Shown here piece after piece: positions 5,752 through 12,102 of a stretch of DNA of 12,102 nt. The notes under the pieces are model-generated. The model was not told the DNA's origin and did no database searches. It saw nothing but the letters and a program-made list of their open reading frames with translations. Position 1 is the first letter of the stretch. Each line of letters starts with the position of its first letter. Origin of the DNA: Eubacteriales bacterium (GTDB lineage: Bacteria > Bacillota > Clostridia > Peptostreptococcales > Anaerovoracaceae); the NCBI GenBank assembly GCA_028692535.1, contig JAQUXD010000029.1:3506-15607 (forward strand), read 5' to 3'. The position numbers and the translations under genes were made by a program.

Positions 5752-5787
5752 CTTTGTAATACCGTGTGGTCTTTTTGGCGAAAAGCA

Positions 5788-5816
5788 TTGTGTTTTTGCG
5801 GGTTTTTTGGTATAAT
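5788..5816 (+). promoter_or_regulatory. gyrB-gyrA promoter
   Basis: A perfect TATAAT (5811-5816) with an upstream TGG (5808-5810) forms an extended -10. The -35 at 17 bases spacing is TTGTGT (5788-5793), matching the consensus at three of six positions. The expected start is near 5823, leaving a leader of about 49 bases before the gyrB ATG. A weak -35 with a strong extended -10 would allow control by supercoiling, as known for gyrase genes, but nothing here proves it. Confidence 0.7.
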
Positions 5817-5871
5817 GAGCCGAGTTTTGGCCGAAACGCCAAATCAAGCAGAAAATCAATGGGAGGAAGAG

Positions 5872-7818
5872 ATGTCGTTAGAGAATTCCAAGGAAATGTC
5901 CATGGCAAATAAAGTGTACAACGCCGAACAGATCCAAGTACTGGAGGGGTTGGAACCGGTCCGTAAAAGGCCGGGCATGTATATCGGAACCACCGGTCCT
6001 CGGGGACTGCACCACTGTGTGTACGAAATCGTGGACAACAGCATAGACGAAGCCCTGGCAGGATTTTGTAAAAATATCACCGTCACCATCCGCGCGGATA
6101 ATTCCATAGAGGTTATCGACGACGGCAGGGGGATGCCGGTGGACCTGCATCCGAAGCTTCAAAAACCGGCGCTGGAAGTCATCATGACGGTCCTGCACGC
6201 CGGCGGAAAATTCGGAGAAGGCGGCGGATACAAAGTATCCGGGGGTCTTCACGGCGTAGGCGCGTCCGTCGTGAACGCACTTTCTTCTTATATGGAAGTA
6301 GAGAGCTGTCGTGACGGAAACATATATCAGCAGACGTATTCCAGAGGGAAGGCGACCAGCGAACTGACCATCGTAGGCGAGTGCGGGAAGCGAACCGGAT
6401 CCAGAACGATGTTTGTTCCGGACGAAGAAATATTCGATGAAATCGATTTCAGCTACGATACGCTGGAATACCGCCTTCGGGAAATGGCCTTTCTGAACAA
6501 GGGGATCCGGATCATCCTGAAGGACGAGCGGGATGGACGAAAAAAATCCACGACCTTCCATTACGAGGGAGGCATCCGGGAATTCGTCAAACATCAGAAC
6601 AGAAACAAAGAGGTGATCCATCCGGATATCATCTATTTTGAGATGCAGAACCACGACAAGGAAGTGGAAGTGGCCATGCAATACACGGATCGTTACAACG
6701 AGATGATCCTTTCCTATGCCAACAACATCAACACCACTGAGGGCGGCAGCCACATGGTGGGCTTTAAATCCGCGCTCACCCGTGTTTTCAACGAGTACGC
6801 AAAGCGCAACAAATTCATCAAAGAAGGGGAAGAGGGTCTTGCGGGGGAAGATATCCGAGAAGGCCTGACCGCGATCATTTCCGTCAAACTCACCCAGCCT
6901 CAGTTCGAAGGGCAGACCAAGACCAAGCTGGGGAATTCCGACATGCGCGGTTATGTGGAGACTACGACCAACGAACATCTTATGGCCTTCCTGGAGGAGA
7001 ATCCCCAGCAGGCCAGAGTTATACTGGATAAATGTCTGCGGGCGGCCCGGGCCAGAGAAGCTGCCCGGAAAGCCAGAGAGCTTACCCGCAGAAAAGGCGT
7101 TCTGGACGATATGTCCCTGCCGGGAAAGCTGGCAGACTGCACGGAGAAAGACCCGGCGCTTTCGGAGATTTTTCTGGTGGAAGGAGATTCCGCAGGCGGT
7201 TCGGCCAAACAGGGAAGAGACCGGTACCGACAGGCGATCCTTCCGCTTCGCGGCAAGATCCTGAATGTGGAAAAAGCCAGACTGGACAAGATTCTCAATT
7301 CCGAAGAGATCAAGAATATGATCACAGCTTTCGGCTGCAGCATCGGAGACGATTTCAACATCGAAAAGCTTCGATATCATAAAATCATCATCATGACCGA
7401 CGCTGATGTAGACGGCGCGCATATCCGCACGCTTTTACTTACATTTTTCTACCGCTATATGACGCCGCTCATCGAAGGCGGCTACGTCTATGCGGCACAG
7501 CCGCCACTGTTCCAGACGAAAAAGGGAAAAGAAGTATATTACACGTACTCGGAACGGGAGCAGGAGAAGCTCATGGCCGAATTGGCCGACAAGCCCGGCG
7601 GAAAACCCGGGATCCAGCGATACAAGGGTCTGGGCGAAATGGATTTTCATCAGTTGTGGGAAACCACCATGGATTACAACAACCGGACGCTGATCCAGAT
7701 CACCCTGGAGGATGTGGCAGCCGCCGATGAGATTTTTACTACGCTCATGGGCGACAAGGTTCCTCCCCGTAAAAAATTTATCGAAGACAATGCAAGATAT
7801 GCGACCCTTGACATCTAA
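5872..7818 (+). CDS. gyrB: DNA gyrase subunit B
   Basis: ATPase subunit of DNA gyrase, the A2B2 enzyme that adds negative supercoils. The protein has 648 residues from the ATG at 5872, chosen for its GGGAGGAAGA ribosome binding site; the open frame extends left to 5764 but the promoter lies there. The GHKL ATPase shows EIVDNSIDEALAG (52-64, with Glu52 as the probable catalytic base), DDGRGMPVD (83-91) and GGLHGVGASVVNALS (124-138). The TOPRIM domain shows EGDSAGGSAKQGRDR (from 437), PLRGKILNVEKA and DADVD (510-514). The C-terminus carries QRYKGLGEM and ends in the usual ARYATLDI. A length near 640 without the proteobacterial insert is normal for Gram-positives. gyrA follows after 14 bases. 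Confidence 0.98.
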   Translation: MSLENSKEMSMANKVYNAEQIQVLEGLEPVRKRPGMYIGTTGPRGLHHCVYEIVDNSIDEALAGFCKNITVTIRADNSIEVIDDGRGMPVDLHPKLQKPALEVIMTVLHAGGKFGEGGGYKVSGGLHGVGASVVNALSSYMEVESCRDGNIYQQTYSRGKATSELTIVGECGKRTGSRTMFVPDEEIFDEIDFSYDTLEYRLREMAFLNKGIRIILKDERDGRKKSTTFHYEGGIREFVKHQNRNKEVIHPDIIYFEMQNHDKEVEVAMQYTDRYNEMILSYANNINTTEGGSHMVGFKSALTRVFNEYAKRNKFIKEGEEGLAGEDIREGLTAIISVKLTQPQFEGQTKTKLGNSDMRGYVETTTNEHLMAFLEENPQQARVILDKCLRAARAREAARKARELTRRKGVLDDMSLPGKLADCTEKDPALSEIFLVEGDSAGGSAKQGRDRYRQAILPLRGKILNVEKARLDKILNSEEIKNMITAFGCSIGDDFNIEKLRYHKIIIMTDADVDGAHIRTLLLTFFYRYMTPLIEGGYVYAAQPPLFQTKKGKEVYYTYSEREQEKLMAELADKPGGKPGIQRYKGLGEMDFHQLWETTMDYNNRTLIQITLEDVAAADEIFTTLMGDKVPPRKKFIEDNARYATLDI

Positions 7819-7832
7819 AGCAGGAGGAAAAA

Positions 7833-10343
7833 ATGTCGGATCTTATAAATGACAGAAAATTGATACAGCACGAAATCCACGACGAGATGAAAAATTCCTA
7901 CATCGATTACGCTATGAGCGTTATCGTGGGCCGCGCGCTGCCCGATGTGCGGGACGGTCTGAAGCCGGTGCACCGAAGAATCCTGTACGGCATGAGCGAG
8001 CTGGGCGTCACCCCGGACAAGCCGCACAAAAAATCCGCCCGTATCGTCGGTGAAGTCATGGGTAAATACCATCCCCACGGCGACAGCTCCATTTACGACG
8101 CCATGGTTCGAATGGCTCAGGAATTTTCCATTCGATACATGCTGGTGGACGGTCACGGCAACTTCGGCTCCGTGGACGGAGACGGCGCGGCGGCCATGCG
8201 TTATACCGAAGCAAGGATGACGCCTTTTGCCCTGGAAATGCTCCGGGACATCGACAAGGACACCGTGGATTTTATGCCCAACTTCGACGAAGAAGAGAAG
8301 GAGCCGGTTGTTCTGCCCTGCCGATATCCAAATCTGCTGGTCAACGGCAGCAACGGGATCGCCGTGGGCATGGCCACCTCCATTCCGCCCCACAATCTGG
8401 GGGAAGTGATCGACGGCGCCATCAAGCTGATCGAAGACGAAAACGCCACGATCGAGGATTTGATCAAGATCGTCAAGGGTCCGGATTTCCCTACAGGGGC
8501 CATCATCATGGGCAAGGGCGCTGCCAAAGAAGCCTATAGGACCGGACTGGGCCGGGTAAAAGTGCGGGCGAAATCGGAAATCGAAGAGACCGCCCGGGGC
8601 CGTTCGCAGATCATCGTATCGGAGATCCCTTATCAGGTGAACAAATCCAGGCTGATCGAAAAGATCGCGGATCTGGTCAAAGAAAAGAAAATCGACGGGA
8701 TTTCCGGCATCCGGGACGAATCCAACCGGAACGGCATGCGGATCGTGATCGAACTCAAGGCTGCGGCCAACCCGCAGATTACCTTAAACCGGCTGTATAA
8801 GCATACGTCCATGCAGGAAAGTTACAGCATGATCATGCTTGCGCTTTGCGACGGACAACCGAAGGTGATGAACCTTCATGAGATTCTCAGCGAATACCTG
8901 AAACACCAGAAAGAAGTTGTGACGCGGCGGACCCGCTTCGAGCTGGCCAAGGCCGAAGCCAGGGCCCACATCCTGGAGGGGCTTCGGATCGCTCTGGATA
9001 ACATCGATGAGATCATCCGGGTCATTCGGGCGTCCTACAGCGATGCCAAAGAACGGCTCATGCAGATTTTCGGGCTATCCGACATTCAGGCCCAGGCCAT
9101 CCTGGAAATGCAACTGCGCCGACTTCAAGGACTGGAACGCAAGAAGATCGAAGACGAATATGCGGAGCTGATGCAAAAGATCGCTTATTATAAGGAGTTG
9201 CTGGCGGACGAAAAAATGCTCATGAACGTCGTCCGTGACGAACTGCAGGAAATCAGGAACAAATACGCCGACGAAAGGCGCACGAAGATCGTGGCCAGTA
9301 CAGAAGAGCTGGAGGACGAAGATCTGATCGCCGAGGAAAACGTGGTGATCACGCTGACGCACCTTGGATACATCAAGCGGATCTCCGCGGACACCTACCG
9401 GACCCAGCGCAGAGGCGGCCGGGGCATAACGGGTCTGGCTACACGGGACAATGATTTCGTAAAGAACTTGATCAGCACCTCGACCCACGATTATCTGATG
9501 TTCTTTACCAACACCGGGAAAGCGTACCGCACGAAAGCCTACGAGGTTCCCGAAGCGCAGCGTACCGCGAAAGGCACGCCTGCGGTCAATTTCCTGAACC
9601 TGATGCAGCGGGAGCGGATCACGGCTGTGATCCCCATCCGGGATTTCGAGCAGGATAAATTCCTGATCGCGGTTACAAAGAGCGGTACGATCAAGAAGAT
9701 GCACATTTCCCAATTCGACACCAGCAGGAAGGCCGGATTGATTGCAATCAAGCTCAAGGATGGCGACGAACTGATCGGCATCAAGGAGACCACCGGAACC
9801 AGCAACGTGATCATTGTTACACGCCGAGGAAAATGTATTTGCTTCAACGAAGAAGACGTTCGGACCATGGGCCGTGCCGCCGGAGGCGTGCGGGCCATCA
9901 CGCTGGAGAAAAACGACGAAGTGGTGGCAATGGAGCTGGCAGAAAAGAGCGAGGAGCTTTTGGTGGTAACCCGGAACGGGTACGGAAAGCGCACAAGGGT
10001 GAAGGAATACAAGATCCAGGCCAGAGGCGGAAAAGGGCTGCTCACTTACGACAAGACCAAGTTCAACAAAACAGGAGAATTGATCGGCGCAATGGTTGTA
10101 AACGAAGACGACGACGTGTTCCTGATCAACTCCGACGGCATTATTATCCGCATCAACGCCGGGGAAGTGTCCCGACTGGGGCGGACCACCCAGGGTGTGC
10201 GCATCATGCGCGTCCAGGAGGAATCCATCATCGTCACCATGGCCAAGGCCATTCGGGAAGATGAGGTGGATATAGAGGAAGAAAGTATAGAAACAAGCGA
10301 AGACGCGTCCAAGGATGACCAGCTGAAGCTGGACGTGGAATAA
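7833..10343 (+). CDS. gyrA: DNA gyrase subunit A
   Basis: Breakage-reunion subunit of gyrase, 836 residues, with the ATG at 7833 preceded by AGGAGG. The catalytic tyrosine is Tyr124 in AAMRYTEARM. The quinolone-interacting segment reads GDSSIYDAM, with Ser85 and Asp89 at the positions of E. coli Ser83 and Asp87, that is, the drug-sensitive residues. The C-terminal beta-pinwheel carries a canonical GyrA box QRRGGRG at 525-531, which marks gyrase rather than topoisomerase IV, and repeated blade motifs follow. The protein ends in an acidic tail rich in Glu and Asp. It is co-transcribed with gyrB (14-base gap) and closed by a strong terminator at 10358. The DNA here is visibly richer in G+C than dnaN or recF. 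Confidence 0.98.
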   Translation: MSDLINDRKLIQHEIHDEMKNSYIDYAMSVIVGRALPDVRDGLKPVHRRILYGMSELGVTPDKPHKKSARIVGEVMGKYHPHGDSSIYDAMVRMAQEFSIRYMLVDGHGNFGSVDGDGAAAMRYTEARMTPFALEMLRDIDKDTVDFMPNFDEEEKEPVVLPCRYPNLLVNGSNGIAVGMATSIPPHNLGEVIDGAIKLIEDENATIEDLIKIVKGPDFPTGAIIMGKGAAKEAYRTGLGRVKVRAKSEIEETARGRSQIIVSEIPYQVNKSRLIEKIADLVKEKKIDGISGIRDESNRNGMRIVIELKAAANPQITLNRLYKHTSMQESYSMIMLALCDGQPKVMNLHEILSEYLKHQKEVVTRRTRFELAKAEARAHILEGLRIALDNIDEIIRVIRASYSDAKERLMQIFGLSDIQAQAILEMQLRRLQGLERKKIEDEYAELMQKIAYYKELLADEKMLMNVVRDELQEIRNKYADERRTKIVASTEELEDEDLIAEENVVITLTHLGYIKRISADTYRTQRRGGRGITGLATRDNDFVKNLISTSTHDYLMFFTNTGKAYRTKAYEVPEAQRTAKGTPAVNFLNLMQRERITAVIPIRDFEQDKFLIAVTKSGTIKKMHISQFDTSRKAGLIAIKLKDGDELIGIKETTGTSNVIIVTRRGKCICFNEEDVRTMGRAAGGVRAITLEKNDEVVAMELAEKSEELLVVTRNGYGKRTRVKEYKIQARGGKGLLTYDKTKFNKTGELIGAMVVNEDDDVFLINSDGIIIRINAGEVSRLGRTTQGVRIMRVQEESIIVTMAKAIREDEVDIEEESIETSEDASKDDQLKLDVE

Positions 10344-10357
10344 ACGCAAGACCATAC

Positions 10358-10392
10358 AACCGCTGCGAAAATTTTCGCAGCGGTTTTCTTTT
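10358..10392 (+). terminator. Rho-independent terminator of gyrB-gyrA
   Basis: AACCGCTGCGAAAA (10358-10371) is followed at once by its exact reverse complement (10372-10385), a 28-base perfect palindrome whose central AAAATTTT would form the loop. A T-rich tail (TTTTCTTTT, 10384-10392) follows. It starts 15 bases after the gyrA stop codon. On the minus strand there is no T-run after the stem, so it acts in the plus direction. Confidence 0.92.
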
Positions 10393-10409
10393 GTCGAAAC
10401 AGGCAAATC

Positions 10410-10442
10410 GTTTAAGCTGTGTTTAAATGCTGTTTACAAAAG
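10410..10442. repeat. Three GTTTA repeats at exact 11-base spacing, upstream of nhaC
   Basis: GTTTAAGCTGT (10410), GTTTAAATGCT (10421) and GTTTACAAAAG (10432) begin exactly 11 bases apart, about one helical turn, so the sites share one face of the DNA. A perfect inverted repeat TTTCTT-CGC-AAGAAA (10446-10460) follows. These are the only structured elements in the 156 bases between the gyrA terminator and the nhaC start. I see no convincing promoter there; TAAAAT at 10504-10509 is a possible -10 with a poor -35. Confidence 0.4.
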
Positions 10443-10548
10443 GCCTTTCTTCGCAAGAAAACTCTTGAATAAACCTCAGAAAAACAAATTCATAAACGGA
10501 AAGTAAAATCCTTTGTTGTTAAGATGAGGTACAAGGAGGGTTATAAAG

Positions 10549-11973
10549 ATGAACCAAACAGAATCCAAAAAACCAACATTCGGTATTTCTCTGTTGATCG
10601 TTGCATTCCTATTCATAGCACTTGTTGTTCAGGTCGCTGTTTACGGAAGCCCCGACATCCATCTGACACTGGTATTCGCTTCTGCCGCAGCAGCCCTTGC
10701 GCTGATGCTTACGGGTACAAAGTGGAAGACCATCGAAGAAGGTATCCTTCACGGCTGCGGGATCGCAACGATCCCCATGCTGATCCTGATGTTTATCGGA
10801 ATGCTGATCCCGGCGTGGATCGCTGCAGGAACCATTCCGACACTGATCTATGTGGGTCTTAAAATCATCAGCCCCACGTTCTTCCTGCTCACTGCCGCTC
10901 TGGTCTGCTCCATGGCCTCCATCGCCACCGGAAGCAGCTACACCACCGGCGCCACCTTTGGTGTTGCATTTATGGGTATCAGCCTGGGCCTGGGCATTCC
11001 GGCTCCGATCACCGCCGGCGCGGTAATCAGCGGCGCGATCATCGGCGACAAACTTTCTCCGTTGTCCGACTCCACAAACCTGGCAGCCGGCGTCTCGGAA
11101 GCCAATCTGTTTGACCACATTAAAAGCATGTTCTACACCACAATCCCCGCATTTATTATTTCCATCGTGCTTTATACGGTCATCGGATTCCGTTATTCGG
11201 CAGACAACATCGATACAGCTACTGTCGACTTGATCCTGGAAGGGCTTGCTTCCAACTTCAACATGTCTCCTCTCTACATGCTCATCAGCTTGCTGCCTAT
11301 GGTCGCAGTAGTGTTTATGGCTGTTAAAAAGATCAACGCCCTGGCTGCCATGGTCATTGCGGCGATCTTCGGCATGCTGTTGGCCATGCTGTTCCAAGGG
11401 AGAGGCATCTACGAGATGATGGGCTTTATGAATTACGGCTTCAGCATCGACACAGGCATCTTCGAAGTCAACAAACTATTGAATCGCGGCGGGATCCAGG
11501 CCATGATGTGGACGGTCTCTCTGGGATATCTGGGACTGAGCTACGGCGGCATTCTGGAAAAAACGGGTGTACTGGAAACGTTGCTCAACAAGATGGTCAG
11601 CATTACCAATACACCGAGAAAACTCATCATCACCCACGTATTTTCTTCAATCGCGGTAAACATGCTTTCCGCCAGCCAGTATGTAGCCATCATGATCCCG
11701 GGAAGAATGTATCTGCCGGCCTACAAAAAACTGGGCATCAAGACCAATGTCGCCTCCAGAACCTGCGAAGATTCCGCAACAGTCACTTCGCCTCTGGTTC
11801 CCTGGGGCCTGTGCGGCGTCTACTTCGCCGGTGTATTAGGGGTTGCAACTTTAGATTATTTACCGTATACTTTCCTGGCCTTGTTTGTTCCGGTAATCGC
11901 TATACTTTATGCTGTAACCGGTAAATTCATATTTATGGAGGACACAGGAAAGGTTCAGGAAGATGATATCTAA
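10549..11973 (+). CDS. nhaC: NhaC-family Na+/H+ antiporter (IT superfamily)
   Basis: An integral membrane transporter of 474 residues with about ten to twelve hydrophobic segments. The family signature GDKLSPLSDSTNLAAG (residues 166-181) is intact, and GSSYTTGATFGVAFMG just before it is also typical of NhaC. The C-terminal half repeats the fold with SATVTSPLVPWGLCG. The ATG at 10549 has an AAGGAGGG site about 8 bases upstream. Known members exchange Na+ for H+ (NhaC) or couple Na+/H+ to carboxylates such as malate-lactate (MleN); the sequence alone does not separate these. The next gene, an M20-type hydrolase, starts inside its last codons, so the two are probably translated together, which hints that the substrate could be organic rather than only Na+. 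It lies after a strong terminator and is thus a separate unit from gyrase. Confidence 0.88.
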   Translation: MNQTESKKPTFGISLLIVAFLFIALVVQVAVYGSPDIHLTLVFASAAAALALMLTGTKWKTIEEGILHGCGIATIPMLILMFIGMLIPAWIAAGTIPTLIYVGLKIISPTFFLLTAALVCSMASIATGSSYTTGATFGVAFMGISLGLGIPAPITAGAVISGAIIGDKLSPLSDSTNLAAGVSEANLFDHIKSMFYTTIPAFIISIVLYTVIGFRYSADNIDTATVDLILEGLASNFNMSPLYMLISLLPMVAVVFMAVKKINALAAMVIAAIFGMLLAMLFQGRGIYEMMGFMNYGFSIDTGIFEVNKLLNRGGIQAMMWTVSLGYLGLSYGGILEKTGVLETLLNKMVSITNTPRKLIITHVFSSIAVNMLSASQYVAIMIPGRMYLPAYKKLGIKTNVASRTCEDSATVTSPLVPWGLCGVYFAGVLGVATLDYLPYTFLALFVPVIAILYAVTGKFIFMEDTGKVQEDDI

Positions 11974-12102
11974 GAAAGACACAACATCCCTGCTGCAGCA
12001 GCTTGTAGAGATCCAAAGCCCTTACTTTCAGGAAGATCGGATCATGGACTTCGTGAAAGAGTGGCTTGTCCGGCAGGCTCTGCCGGCAGAAATTCGTGAG
12101 TA
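11963..12102 (+). CDS. Probable M20-family metallopeptidase/amidohydrolase, N-terminal fragment (cut by window edge)
   Basis: An open frame of 46 codons running off the right edge. It starts with MISKKDTTSLLQQLVEIQSP and goes on with a charged helix containing EDRIMDFVKEWL. The pattern 'LL..LV.I.SP......(I)..F...WL' is how M20 proteins (ArgE, DapE, CPG2, PepT types) begin, with the metal ligands expected further downstream and therefore not visible. The ATG lies 11 bases inside the end of the antiporter gene in another frame, preceded by AGGAAAGG and AGGAAG, so it is probably translationally coupled. The family hydrolyses amide bonds of acyl-amino acids, dipeptides or related compounds using one or two zinc ions. 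The substrate cannot be inferred from this fragment. Confidence 0.65.
   Translation, partial: MISKKDTTSLLQQLVEIQSPYFQEDRIMDFVKEWLVRQALPAEIRE

Larger units (their letters stand above)
5524..5787. other. Gene-poor intergenic stretch between the DnaA-box cluster and the gyrB promoter
   Basis: About 260 bases with no convincing gene. A 54-codon open frame (5551-5715, plus strand, rich in Lys and Arg) exists but has no ribosome binding site and matches no family I recognise. The stretch holds three inverted repeats, listed separately (5621-5635, 5670-5690, 5719-5751). No exact DnaA box is present; ATTTACACA at 5642-5650 is a poor match. In many relatives the remB/yaaB gene lies just upstream of gyrB, but no trace of it is visible here. 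Confidence 0.5.

Noticed and set aside
5878..7422. A 514-codon open frame on the minus strand across gyrB
   Set aside because: It is fully antisense to a gene with unmistakable gyrase motifs, has no family resemblance, and is explained by codon bias of gyrB leaving the opposite frame open.
9075..10406. A 443-codon open frame on the minus strand across gyrA and its terminator
   Set aside because: Antisense shadow of gyrA: His- and Val-rich low-information translation, no recognisable domain, and it starts beyond the gyrA terminator stem.
10609..11397. A 262-codon minus-strand open frame across nhaC
   Set aside because: Its His-, Asp- and Gln-rich translation is the typical reverse image of a membrane-protein gene; the plus-strand frame has the NhaC signature.
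1..12102. Mobile elements, CRISPR arrays, tRNA or rRNA genes
   Set aside because: Read for on both strands; no transposase-like frame, no regularly spaced repeats with spacers, and no cloverleaf or rRNA-like segment was found.

Overview
This window is a chromosomal replication-origin region of a bacterium that looks like a member of the Bacillota, most likely a clostridial lineage. The grounds are the gene set (jag, yidC, yidD, rnpA, rpmH, recF, dnaN, dnaA, gyrB, gyrA), strong AGGAGG-type ribosome binding sites, a short YidC without a lipobox, TTTTCCACA-type DnaA boxes, and an unwinding element of the Bacillus type between dnaA and dnaN. I cannot name a genus from sequence alone.

Layout. Positions 1-5384 are read on the minus strand: the start of jag/khpB (cut by the window edge), then yidC, yidD, rnpA and rpmH as one ribosome/membrane-insertion operon when read right to left, and beyond it recF, dnaN and dnaA as a replication-initiation operon. 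Positions 5385-5871 form a gene-poor divergent region holding the dnaA promoter, a DnaA-box cluster with a perfect inverted repeat, several further inverted repeats of unknown role, and the gyrB promoter. Positions 5872-10343 are gyrB-gyrA on the plus strand, closed by a strong intrinsic terminator at 10358-10392. Then come an NhaC-family antiporter gene and, overlapping its end, the first 46 codons of what looks like an M20-family metallohydrolase, cut by the right edge.

How the parts work together. DnaA binds boxes on both sides of its own gene (3946-4049 and 5383-5522), a bipartite origin. The dnaA-dnaN gap carries a recognisable strand-opening module: a DnaA box, a short GC-rich spacer, six in-phase trinucleotides of DnaA-trio type, and an AT-rich run. 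DnaN is the sliding clamp, RecF acts in gap repair, and GyrA/GyrB relieve supercoiling at the origin. rpmH and rnpA supply ribosomal protein L34 and the RNase P protein; YidD, YidC and Jag belong to the membrane-protein insertion and RNA-binding functions usually linked to them.

The most distinctive feature is gene order. In the common Bacillota arrangement rpmH points away from dnaA, and dnaA-dnaN-recF runs in the same direction as gyrB-gyrA. Here dnaA-dnaN-recF points towards rpmH and diverges from gyrB, as expected if the dnaA-dnaN-recF block had been inverted in place. A perfect-consensus promoter for the rpmH operon has its -35 box inside the last two sense codons of recF, right at the inferred junction. 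I saw no mobile elements, CRISPR arrays, tRNA or rRNA genes.
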